A stretch of 6,983 bases of DNA from an uncultured Ideonella sp. (GTDB lineage Bacteria; Pseudomonadota; Gammaproteobacteria; Burkholderiales; Burkholderiaceae): contig CAMLGG010000270.1 in assembly GCA_946479475.1 (NCBI GenBank), forward strand, positions 1 through 6,983, in the 5' to 3' direction. Below the pieces are notes generated by a model that worked only from the letters and a program-made list of their open reading frames with translations, was not told the DNA's origin and searched no databases. This document shows, piece by piece, positions 1 through 5,996 of the stretch. Within the stretch, counting starts at the first letter, position 1, and each line of letters begins with the position of its first letter. Both the position numbers and the translations under genes were made by a program.

Positions 1-440
<440 letters not shown>

Positions 441-518
441 GGGAAGCCACCCCAGGCGCCGCGTGTCATCCGCCCGCCCGGCCGGGGGGTTGTAGGGCCG
501 GACTCAGGAGTTTTCGCC

Positions 519-803
519 ATGAAGAGGATCGCCACCCTGGCCGTTGCCGCCCTGGCGGGCTGGCTGGCCGCCACCGCGGCCCAGGCGGCCGAGGGCGAGG
601 TGCGCAAGATCGACCGCGCCCAGGCCAAGGTCACCATCGCCGGCAGCGAGGTCAGGAGCCTCGGCATGCCGGCCATGACCATGGTCTACCGGGCCAGGCC
701 GGCTTCGCTGCTCGAAGGCCTGGCCGTCGGCGACCGGGTCGAATTCACGGCCGACAAGGTGGACGGCCAGTACGTCGTGACGGCGCTGAAGAAGACGAAG
801 TAG
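519..803 (+). CDS. CusF-like periplasmic copper-binding protein
   Basis: A 94-residue protein of the CusF/copper-binding family, a small periplasmic beta-barrel that holds Cu(I) or Ag(I) in an all-methionine/His site. Residues 1-23 form a clear signal peptide (MKR, then an Ala/Leu-rich core, ending AQA before A24-E25), so the mature protein is about 71 residues and exported. The metal motif is GMPAMTM at residues 49-55, giving Met50, Met53 and Met55. E. coli CusF has a tryptophan at the position of Met50 and a His pair at the positions of Ala41-Gly42; both are replaced here. The start is ATG 519 because AGGAG at 506-510 lies eight bases before it and the signal peptide begins there; the longer frame upstream is antisense to argB and rejected. 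No CusCBA efflux genes or copper regulator lie nearby, so it may be a stand-alone copper buffer. Its stop is one base from the orn stop on the other strand. Confidence 0.85.
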   Translation: MKRIATLAVAALAGWLAATAAQAAEGEVRKIDRAQAKVTIAGSEVRSLGMPAMTMVYRARPASLLEGLAVGDRVEFTADKVDGQYVVTALKKTK

Positions 804-804
804 G

Positions 805-1365
805 TCAGACGTTCAGCAGCTGCGCGCGGTAGTGCAGCAACTCGTCGATCGACTCGTGGATGTCGGCCAGCGCGGTATGCGCCTGGGCCTTCTTGAAGCC
901 CTCCAGCGCCGCCGGCTTCCAGCGCCGCGCCAGTTCCTTCAGGGTGCTGACATCCAGGTTGCGGTAGTGGAAGAACGCCTCCAGCCCGGCCATGTGGCGG
1001 GCGAGGAAGCGGCGGTCCTGGCAGATGGTGTTGCCGCACATCGGGCTCTTGCGCACCGGCACGTAGGCCGCGAGGAACTCGATCACCCGCGCCTCGGCCT
1101 CGGCCTCGTCGATCTCCGATGCCTTGACCCGGTCGATCAGGCCGCTGCGGCCATGGGTGCCCTTGTTCCAGGCGTCCATGCCGTCGAGCACGGCGTCGGT
1201 CTGGTGGATGGCGAACACCGGCCCTTCGACACGCACCGTCAGCAGCGGGTCCGTGACCACCACCGCGATCTCGATGATGCGGTCGCTGTCGGGCTTCAGG
1301 CCGGTCATCTCGAGGTCGATCCAGATCAGGTTGTGCTCGTTCTTCTGCAGCATGGTGGCGCTCAT
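805..1365 (-). CDS. orn: Oligoribonuclease
   Basis: Orn is the 3'-5' exoribonuclease that turns the shortest RNA fragments (notably dinucleotides, including pGpG from cyclic-di-GMP breakdown) into mononucleotides; it is cytoplasmic and dimeric. The 186-residue protein has the full DEDDh set: Asp17 and Glu19 in IDLEMTGL, Asp117 in [10 protein letters not shown], His163 and Asp168 in [15 protein letters not shown]. Each is shifted by five residues from the E. coli numbering. The start is taken as ATG 1365-1363, giving [20 protein letters not shown]. An upstream in-frame TTG at 1407 would add 14 residues with no family support, and the internal ATG at 1353 has no purine-rich leader. GGGA about six bases before 1365 is a weak ribosome binding site. 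The gene diverges from the Ste24-like gene and converges on the CusF-like gene with one base between stops. Confidence 0.97.
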   Translation of the reverse strand: MSATMLQKNEHNLIWIDLEMTGLKPDSDRIIEIAVVVTDPLLTVRVEGPVFAIHQTDAVLDGMDAWNKGTHGRSGLIDRVKASEIDEAEAEARVIEFLAAYVPVRKSPMCGNTICQDRRFLARHMAGLEAFFHYRNLDVSTLKELARRWKPAALEGFKKAQAHTALADIHESIDELLHYRAQLLNV

Positions 1366-1383
1366 GGTCGGTCCCGGGGCAAA

Positions 1384-1401
1384 GACAATCCGGCGATTGT
1401 C
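1384..1401. promoter_or_regulatory. 18-bp dyad in the orn / ste24-like divergent gap
   Basis: GACAATC (1384-1390) and GATTGTC (1395-1401) form a perfect 7-bp inverted repeat around CGGC, in the middle of the 56-bp gap between two divergent genes. The position suits an operator or a bidirectional promoter element, but the sequence matches no regulator site I recognise. Function is inferred from position only. Confidence 0.35.
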
Positions 1402-1408
1402 CAGCAAC

Positions 1409-1414
1409 TACACT
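1409..1414 (+). promoter_or_regulatory. Possible -10 box of a leaderless ste24-like transcript
   Basis: TACACT (two mismatches from TATAAT) ends seven bases before the ATG at 1422, and no Shine-Dalgarno lies between. If it is a -10 box, transcription would begin at or next to the start codon, giving a leaderless mRNA. No good -35 is visible; the 1384-1401 dyad overlaps the place where the spacer and -35 would be. Confidence 0.28.
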
Positions 1415-1421
1415 CGCGCCC

Positions 1422-2684
1422 ATGCAGCCGTTGACCGTCTCCCTGTCGCTCGTGGCGGCACTCGTCGCCTCGCAGGCGGTGAAGTTCTGGCTCGCCGGGC
1501 GGCAGGCGAGAAGCGTGAGGATGAACCGTGACACGGTCCCCGCGCCCTTCGACGCCACCATCCCGATCGGCGCCCACCAGCGGGCCGCCGACTACACGCT
1601 CGCACGCCTGCGTTTCGGGATGGTCGCGGAGACGCTCGGCGCGGTCCTGCTGCTGGCCTGGACGCTGCTCGGCGGGCTCGATGCGCTGAACGCCGTGGTG
1701 CGTGACGCGATGCAGCCGCGTTGGGGCGGACTGCCCTACCAGCTGGCGTTGTTCGGCGCTTTCGCGCTGATCGGCGGCCTGATCGACCTGCCCCTGGAGT
1801 GGTTCCGCGTCTTCCGGCTCGAGCAGCGCTTCGGCTTCAACCGCATGACGCCTGCCCTGTTCTTCAGCGACATGGCCAAGGGCATCGTGCTGGCGGTCTT
1901 GATCGGCGCGCCCATGCTGGCGGCGGTGCTCTGGGTGATGCATGCGGCTGGAAGCTGGTGGTGGTTCTGGGCCTGGGCGTTGTGGGTCGGCTTCGTGCTG
2001 CTGATGCAGGTGGTCTACCCGACCTGGATCGCGCCCTGGTTCAACCGCTTCGAGCCGCTGGGCGACGGTGCTCTGGTCGAGCGCGTCGAGACCCTGATGG
2101 CCCGCTGCGGCTTCACCGCCAAGGGCCTGTTCGTGATGGATGGCAGCCGCCGCTCGAGCCACGTCAACGCCTATTTCGGCGGGCTGGGCCGGGCCAAGCG
2201 CGTCGTCCTCTTCGACACCCTGCTCTCGCGCCTGGCCGGCCGCGAAGTCGAAGCGGTGCTGGCCCACGAGCTCGGCCACTTCCACCACAAGCACGTGCTG
2301 ATGATGACCCTGCGCTCCTTCGCCGTCGGCCTGGCGGCGCTGGCGCTGCTGGGCTGGCTGGCCCGCCAGCCGGCGTTCTTCGTCGGCCTGGGCGTCCAGC
2401 CCAACATGCAGGCTCCCAACGATGCGCTGGCGCTGCTGCTGTTCATGCTGGCCGCCCCGCCCTTCCTCTTCTTCGCTTCGCCCCTGTCCGCGCGCTGGTC
2501 CCGCAAGGCGGAGTTCGAGGCCGATGCGTATGCGCGCGCGCAGACCGACGGCGCCGACCTGGCCTCGGCATTGATCAAGCTGCACGAAGACAACGGCAGC
2601 ACGCTGACGCCGGACCCGGTCTACGCCCGCTTCTACTACTCGCACCCGCCGGCCAGCGAGCGCCTGGCGGCGTTGAAGGCTTGA
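1422..2684 (+). CDS. M48-family membrane zinc metalloprotease, Ste24 type
   Basis: A 420-residue integral membrane protease of the Ste24/CAAX-protease-1 branch of peptidase family M48. Bacteria generally lack prenylated CAAX proteins, so the likely job is cleavage or quality control of membrane proteins; the substrate is unknown. The zinc site is HELGH at residues 282-286 (His282, catalytic Glu283, His286), with the third ligand Glu366 in EFEAD (364-368). Other family marks are DGSRRSSHVNAYFGG (240-254) before the active site and SHPPASERLAAL (407-418) at the C-terminus. Hydrophobic segments lie near residues 5-24, 66-84, 105-122, 155-173, 180-199, 298-314 and 335-353. Length and motif order match full-length family members. 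The ATG at 1422 has no Shine-Dalgarno. The stop TGA (2682-2684) overlaps the TTG start of rsgA, so the two are probably co-translated. It is Ste24-like rather than HtpX-like because of its length and the SRRSSHVNAYF block. Confidence 0.93.
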   Translation: MQPLTVSLSLVAALVASQAVKFWLAGRQARSVRMNRDTVPAPFDATIPIGAHQRAADYTLARLRFGMVAETLGAVLLLAWTLLGGLDALNAVVRDAMQPRWGGLPYQLALFGAFALIGGLIDLPLEWFRVFRLEQRFGFNRMTPALFFSDMAKGIVLAVLIGAPMLAAVLWVMHAAGSWWWFWAWALWVGFVLLMQVVYPTWIAPWFNRFEPLGDGALVERVETLMARCGFTAKGLFVMDGSRRSSHVNAYFGGLGRAKRVVLFDTLLSRLAGREVEAVLAHELGHFHHKHVLMMTLRSFAVGLAALALLGWLARQPAFFVGLGVQPNMQAPNDALALLLFMLAAPPFLFFASPLSARWSRKAEFEADAYARAQTDGADLASALIKLHEDNGSTLTPDPVYARFYYSHPPASERLAALKA

Positions 2685-3589
2685 AGCACGCCGAGCTGGA
2701 CACCGGCCTGGTCGTGGGTGCCCACGGCCGCCACCTGGTGATCGAGACGCCCGAGGGACGTCGCCTCATCGCCCATCCTCGCGGCAAGAAGAGTTCGGCG
2801 GTGGTGGGCGACCGCGTGCGCTGGCAGCCCGCGGGCGACGAGGCGGTGATCGAGGCGCTGGAGCCGCGGCGCAACCTGCTGATGCGCCAGGACGAATGGC
2901 GCAGCAAGTCCTTTGCCGCCAACATCGACCGCCTGCTCGTCGTGCTGGCGGGCGAGCCGATGTTCGGCGAGGGCCAGCTGACGCGTGCCCTGATCGCCGC
3001 CGAGGACGCCGGCATCGCCAGCGCGCTGCTGCTGAACAAGATAGACCTGCCGGCGGCGGCCGAGGCCCGCGAGCGGCTCGCGCCCTACCGCGCGATGGGG
3101 ATCCCGATCATCGAGGCCTCGCTGGCCCGCGAGCCGGATGCGGCGCGCGCAGCGCTGGCGCCGTTGCTCGAAGGCCGGGCGACCCTGGTGTTGGGCGCCA
3201 GCGGCATGGGCAAGAGCACGCTGATCAACCTGATGGTCCCGCGCGCCGAAGCCCAGGTGGGCGAGATCTCGCAGGCCCTGGCCGCGGGCCGCCACACCAC
3301 CACGACCACCACCTGGTACTGGCTCGACGAGGCCCGCCACGGCGCCGTGCTCGATTCACCGGGCTTCCAGGAATTCGGCCTCATGCACATCGCGCCGCAG
3401 CGACTGGCCGAGCTCATGCCGGACCTGCGCGCTCACCTGGGCCAATGCCGCTTCTACAACTGCACGCATCGCCACGAGCCGGGCTGCGAGGTGCGCGCCG
3501 CCGCCCAGCGGGGCGAAATCGCGCCCAACAGGATGCGCCTGTACGAAGGCTTGTGGGACGAGCTGGACGCTGGCCAGCGCAAGGGCTGA
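2681..3589 (+). CDS. rsgA: Ribosome small-subunit-dependent GTPase A (RsgA/YjeQ)
   Basis: RsgA is a circularly permuted GTPase that binds immature or free 30S subunits, checks the decoding region and leaves on GTP hydrolysis; it is cytoplasmic. The 302-residue chain shows an N-terminal OB fold (about 8-65). The G motifs follow in permuted order: NKID 119-122 (G4), GASGMGKST 172-180 (G1, P-loop), the Thr-rich G2 after GRH, and DSPGF 225-229 (G3). Then comes the zinc-binding Cys256-x4-Cys261-x-His263-x5-Cys269. The start is TTG 2681, overlapping the upstream stop as TTGA. No in-frame ATG occurs before the OB fold has been lost, and the next candidate, GTG 2714, would remove the residues before GLVVGAHGRH. 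There is no strong ribosome binding site, only GGCGG at 2666-2670, so coupling to the protease gene is likely. From memory, many relatives have a pterin dehydratase gene between the two; none is here. The end lies in a hairpin shared with the convergent gene. Confidence 0.96.
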   Translation: MKHAELDTGLVVGAHGRHLVIETPEGRRLIAHPRGKKSSAVVGDRVRWQPAGDEAVIEALEPRRNLLMRQDEWRSKSFAANIDRLLVVLAGEPMFGEGQLTRALIAAEDAGIASALLLNKIDLPAAAEARERLAPYRAMGIPIIEASLAREPDAARAALAPLLEGRATLVLGASGMGKSTLINLMVPRAEAQVGEISQALAAGRHTTTTTTWYWLDEARHGAVLDSPGFQEFGLMHIAPQRLAELMPDLRAHLGQCRFYNCTHRHEPGCEVRAAAQRGEIAPNRMRLYEGLWDELDAGQRKG

Positions 3590-3606
3590 CCGGCCTTGGT
3601 CAGCCC
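3583..3606. terminator. Bidirectional hairpin spanning two convergent stop codons
   Basis: GGGCTGACC (3583-3591) and GGTCAGCCC (3598-3606) form a perfect 9-bp stem with loop GGCCTT. The rsgA stop (3587-3589) lies in the left arm and the stop of the CobD-like gene (3600-3602, minus) in the right arm, so each transcript ends its reading frame inside the same stem. Neither side has a T-run, so an intrinsic terminator is not certain. It may instead block 3' exonucleases after Rho-dependent termination. Confidence 0.6.
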
Positions 3607-4589
3607 AGCAGGTTGGCGAGCTTGAGCAGCGCCAGCAACAGCATCCAGAGCACGACCGAGCGCCAGACGAGGCCCACCACGCTGCCCAGGTGACCGAGTT
3701 GAGGCGGGATGCCCGGCGTCGACCCGGCGGCCTCCGCAGCCTCGGCATCGCCGCCTTGCGCGAAGGTCTTGGAGCGATCCGGCGTGACGCCGGGGGCCGC
3801 GCCACCGCCCAGTTGCACGCCCACGGCGCCTGCCGCGGCGGCGAGGATGATCCCCTCGTTGGCGTGCCGCCACAGCTCCGCATCGCGCCGCCAGCCGGCC
3901 ACGGCCTCCTCGAAGTTGCCGACCACGGCGAAGCCGAAGGCGGTGAGGCGGGCCGGCACATGGTCGATCAGGCTGAAGGCACGCTGGGAAAGGTCGCGCA
4001 GGTTCTCGTTCACCGCCACGCCGAGCGTCCGGCTCTTGAAGGCCCAGTAGCGGCTGGCGAACTCGGCCATGCGATAGAGCACCGCACCCGCCGGCCCCAG
4101 GCCGAGGGCCGCGAGCACGACGTAGCAGAAGAAGACGCCGAAGACGTGCCGGTGGGCGGCGAGCAGCGCATGCTCCAGCACGTGGCGCAGCAGCTCGGTG
4201 CGCGGCAGCTCGCTCGCATCCAGGTGGCGCCATTCGGCCAGCAGCCGGCGGGCCTGGTCCTCGTCGCCGCGCTCGAGCGCCTCGCGGATGTCGGTGAAGT
4301 AGTGGCTGAACTGCCGGAAGCCGAGCGTGAGGTAGACGATCGCGATGTCGAAGACGAGCGCCGCGATGACGCTGAAATGCGCGATGACCGCATGCACGCC
4401 CCAGGAGGCCAGGGCCGGCACGATGACGGTGACGAACCACACCACCTTGGCGTGGTGCGGCTTGCCGGCGTCGAAGTTGCGGCCCGTCCAGCCCACCCAG
4501 TCGGCCAGCGAATCGTGCACCCAGTTGTCGCGCGGCAGCGGCTTGACCTGCTCGATCAGCAGCGCGAAGAGAACGGCGAAGAAACTCAT
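3600..4589 (-). CDS. CobD/CbiB-like integral membrane protein
   Basis: A 329-residue membrane protein of the CobD/CbiB superfamily, whose characterised members make adenosylcobinamide phosphate and which includes the AmpE-like proteins. Family marks are DHVPARLTAFGF (209-220) and RHANEGIILAAAAGAVGVQLGGG (241-263), matching the CbiB pattern of a PARLTA stretch followed by a glycine-rich AGALGV-LGG block. Hydrophobic segments lie near residues 1-13, 47-66, 68-90, 147-168, 245-260 and 305-328. No cobalamin gene lies in the window, so a true role in B12 synthesis is not supported by context; an AmpE-like or unknown membrane role is equally possible. The start is ATG 4589 (MSFFAVLFALLIEQVKPLP). 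The longer frame to 4718 runs antisense through the Nudix gene end and is rejected. No clear ribosome binding site is seen. It lies 32 bp after the Nudix gene on the same strand, probably in one unit, and converges on rsgA. Confidence 0.88.
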   Translation of the reverse strand: MSFFAVLFALLIEQVKPLPRDNWVHDSLADWVGWTGRNFDAGKPHHAKVVWFVTVIVPALASWGVHAVIAHFSVIAALVFDIAIVYLTLGFRQFSHYFTDIREALERGDEDQARRLLAEWRHLDASELPRTELLRHVLEHALLAAHRHVFGVFFCYVVLAALGLGPAGAVLYRMAEFASRYWAFKSRTLGVAVNENLRDLSQRAFSLIDHVPARLTAFGFAVVGNFEEAVAGWRRDAELWRHANEGIILAAAAGAVGVQLGGGAAPGVTPDRSKTFAQGGDAEAAEAAGSTPGIPPQLGHLGSVVGLVWRSVVLWMLLLALLKLANLLG

Positions 4590-4597
4590 CGCCGCCG

Positions 4598-4603
4598 ATG
4601 ATA
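4598..4603 (-). promoter_or_regulatory. Possible -10 box before the CobD-like gene
   Basis: The minus strand reads TATCAT, one mismatch from TATAAT, eight bases before the ATG at 4589, with no ribosome binding site between. This would give a nearly leaderless transcript from inside the 32-bp gap after the Nudix gene. No good -35 is seen, so it is a weak candidate. Confidence 0.22.
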
Positions 4604-4621
4604 ACGAGCGGGTCCGGGCTT

Positions 4622-5356
4622 TCAGCCTGGACTGAGCAGGTGATAGAGGTTGCGCAGCATCGCCGCCGTGGCACCCCAGATGAAGTACTCGCGCGGGTCG
4701 CCGTGGCCCGGGCGCCACGGCATCGAGAGAAAGCGCCGGGTCGCTCCGCCGAAGGAGAACTCGTGGTGCTGGTGGTTCGCCGGGTTCATGAGGAACGGCA
4801 GCGGCACCTCGAAGGCCTCCGCGACCTCGAAGTCGTCGAGATCGAGCGTGTAGTCAGGCTGGACGAGGCCGACGACGGGCGTGACGACGAAGCGGGTCAC
4901 CGTCGTGTAGGTGGGCAGGTGCCCGATGACGTCGACCTGGTGGTGCATCAGGCCGACCTCCTCCTCCGCCTCGCGCAGCGCCGTGGCAACGGCATCGGCA
5001 TCGCTCGGCTCGGCTCGCCCGCCGGGGAAGCTGATCTGGCCCGCGTGGTCGTGGAGATGGTCGGTGCGACGCGTCAGCAGGACGTGCAGCGAATCGGGCC
5101 GCTGGACGAGAGGCACCAGGACGGAAGCGGCGGTGGCCGGCCGGTCACCAAACCATTCGGGCCGGGCGCCGTCGCCGCTGATGGGGGCCTGCCAGCCATC
5201 GACGCGGGCCAGCCGTTCTCGCAGCGCTTCGGGTTGCAGGAGCCCCGGCGGTACGGCCGGCAGGTGCCCGTCGTGGCCGACGACCGGCACGAGGTGCGGG
5301 TCGCGGATGGGCGGGCGGCCGGGGCGCTGTGCGGAGGTCGGGGCGTCGGCAGGCAT
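4622..5356 (-). CDS. Nudix hydrolase, CoA-pyrophosphatase (NudL/PCD1) type
   Basis: A Nudix hydrolase of the group that splits coenzyme A and its derivatives into phosphopantetheine and 3',5'-ADP; cytoplasmic, with a divalent metal. With the start used here it has 244 residues. The diagnostic run LLTRR (93-97), then His102, Gly106 and FPGG (110-113), fits the NudL signature LLTxR-x-R-x-G-x-FPGG with His in place of its second Arg. The Nudix helix core REAEEEVGL (128-136) is complete. The first part of the Nudix box has the longer spacing usual in this subfamily. The start is ATG 5356 rather than the in-frame GTG 5461, because the extra 35 residues would be encoded by the terminator-like hairpin at 5386-5404 and are not family-like. 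The ribosome binding site is weak (GGCGG). Substrate is inferred from the signature. The gene sits between rplS and the CobD-like gene on the same strand. Confidence 0.9.
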   Translation of the reverse strand: MPADAPTSAQRPGRPPIRDPHLVPVVGHDGHLPAVPPGLLQPEALRERLARVDGWQAPISGDGARPEWFGDRPATAASVLVPLVQRPDSLHVLLTRRTDHLHDHAGQISFPGGRAEPSDADAVATALREAEEEVGLMHHQVDVIGHLPTYTTVTRFVVTPVVGLVQPDYTLDLDDFEVAEAFEVPLPFLMNPANHQHHEFSFGGATRRFLSMPWRPGHGDPREYFIWGATAAMLRNLYHLLSPG

Positions 5357-5385
5357 GGCCGCCGAGCTTACGCCAGACGACAAGA

Positions 5386-5404
5386 AGCCGCCCCGGGGGC
5401 GGCT
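5386..5404 (-). terminator. GC-rich terminator-like hairpin after rplS, before the Nudix gene
   Basis: AGCCGCCCC (5386-5394) and GGGGCGGCT (5396-5404) are perfect inverted arms around one G, so at least a 7-bp stem with a 5-base loop can form. On the minus strand it is followed by TTCTTGTC, a weak T-rich tail; on the plus strand it is followed by CTCTGG. It is therefore most likely the end of the trmD-rplS transcription unit. It is also about 30 bases upstream of the Nudix ATG and could attenuate read-through into that gene. Confidence 0.55.
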
Positions 5405-5431
5405 CTCTGGTGGCGTGAGCGGCAAGCTTTT

Positions 5432-5466
5432 GGCAGGGTCGACACCTGAACGTGTCTCCACCTGCC
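5432..5466 (-). other. Two-tier stem-loop in the rplS-Nudix gap
   Basis: GGCAGG (5432-5437) pairs with CCTGCC (5461-5466), and inside it GACAC (5441-5445) pairs with GTGTC (5452-5456) around a six-base loop; the two helices are separated by a 3/4-base internal loop. It abuts the larger branched structure at 5468-5535 with one base between. The pairs are exact but short, so significance depends on conservation. Confidence 0.4.
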
Positions 5467-5467
5467 G

Positions 5468-5535
5468 GAAGCTGGCTTCGCGCTGCGCGCGACCTGCTGC
5501 AGGGCAGCAGGCTGACCGAAGGTCAGGCCAGCTTC
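5468..5535 (-). other. Cloverleaf-like branched structure at the rplS 3' end
   Basis: Read on the minus strand, GAAGCTGGC (5535-5527) pairs over 9 bp with GCCAGCTTC (5476-5468). Inside it lie three back-to-back hairpins: CTGACC/GGTCAG with loop TTC (5526-5512), CCTGCTGC/GCAGCAGG with loop CCT (5511-5493), and TCGCGC/GCGCGA with loop GCA (5492-5478). Only base 5477 is unpaired at the junction. All 29 pairs are Watson-Crick. The 5' arm of the closing stem is the last codons of rplS, and the rplS stop (5525-5523) lies in the first hairpin. It is not a tRNA: the loops have three bases and there is no anticodon or T-loop sequence. It could be a transcript-end stabiliser, a processed RNA or a dispersed palindromic repeat. 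Confidence 0.6.
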
Positions 5536-5876
5536 TCCTTGATGCGGGCCGACTTGCCCGAACGCTGGCGGAGGTAGTACAGCTTGGCGCGGCGCACGTC
5601 GCCGCGGCGCTTGACCTCGATCGAGGCGATCAGCGGGCTGTAGAGCTGGAACGTCCGCTCGACGCCTTCGCCGCTGGAGATCTTGCGCACGATGAAGCTG
5701 GAGTTCAGCCCGCGGTTGCGCTTGGCGATCACCACGCCTTCGTAGGCCTGCACGCGCTTGCGGGTGCCTTCGACGACGTTGACGTTGACGATGACCGTGT
5801 CGCCGGGCGCGAAGGCCGGGATGGTCTTGTTCAGGCGAGCAATCTCTTCTTGCTCGAGGGTCTGGATCAGGTCCAC
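5523..5876 (-). CDS. rplS: 50S ribosomal protein L19
   Basis: L19 is a 50S protein located at the interface with the 30S subunit. The 117-residue product matches the whole family: [16 protein letters not shown] near the N-terminus, then [31 protein letters not shown], and the basic C-terminal [14 protein letters not shown] and KSARIKEKL. The start is GTG 5876-5874, giving (M)[15 protein letters not shown], because GGAGAA at 5886-5881 is placed correctly before it and family members begin here. The longer ATG start at 5927 would add 17 residues unlike any L19 and would bury this ribosome binding site in the coding region. It is the last gene of the rimM-trmD-rplS order, 136 bp after trmD, with a TATAAT box in that gap and a strongly folded 3' end. 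Confidence 0.97.
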   Translation of the reverse strand: MDLIQTLEQEEIARLNKTIPAFAPGDTVIVNVNVVEGTRKRVQAYEGVVIAKRNRGLNSSFIVRKISSGEGVERTFQLYSPLIASIEVKRRGDVRRAKLYYLRQRSGKSARIKEKLA

Positions 5877-5990
5877 GGGGTTCTCCAATGTGATCTTGCC
5901 GGCGCCTTGATGCGTCGATGGGCTCACGGTCAGGATCGACCGGCTTCGACTTGAAAGCTGGCCCTTCTTGCCCGGCAGAGGATCGAAAAG
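5877..5990 (-). promoter_or_regulatory. Putative rplS 5' leader with ribosome binding site
   Basis: If transcription starts about seven bases after the TATAAT box, rplS has a leader of about 114 nt. The ribosome binding site GGAGAA (5886-5881) lies four bases before the GTG. The leader can form TGCCGG (5977-5972) with CCGGCA (5902-5897), enclosing a 5-bp hairpin of CGGTC (5942-5938) and GACCG (5931-5927), plus a competing GTCGA/TCGAC pairing. No known riboswitch or ribosomal-protein leader motif is recognised. Confidence 0.3.
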
Positions 5991-5996
5991 CCGATG

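Noticed and set aside
477..486. Palindrome CCCGGCCGGG upstream of the CusF-like gene
   Set aside because: It has no loop, no T-tail and no regulatory match, and such a palindrome is expected by chance at this GC content.
1362..2645. Long open frame on the minus strand (427 codons) opposite the protease gene
   Set aside because: Its translation is rich in Arg, Gln, His and Glu, typical of an antisense shadow of GC-rich coding DNA, and the plus strand encodes a complete M48 protease with all catalytic motifs.
1721..2680. In-frame upstream extension of rsgA through most of the protease gene
   Set aside because: It is an open frame only because stops are rare in GC-rich DNA. The RsgA family begins near 2681, and the overlapping frame is clearly the protease.
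4598..5449. Plus-strand open frame opposite the Nudix gene
   Set aside because: It is an Arg/Gly/Val-rich shadow with no domain signature; the minus strand carries a complete Nudix signature.
5357..5461. GTG 5461 as the Nudix start
   Set aside because: The extra residues are encoded across a terminator-like hairpin and lack resemblance to the family; ATG 5356 gives the normal N-terminus.
5468..5535. tRNA or tmRNA gene suggested by the cloverleaf shape
   Set aside because: The hairpin loops are three bases long, the arm lengths are wrong, and there is no anticodon loop, T-loop sequence or CCA end.
5877..5927. Longer ATG start for rplS
   Set aside because: It would add 17 residues not seen in L19, and it overlaps a well-placed GGAGAA site serving GTG 5876.
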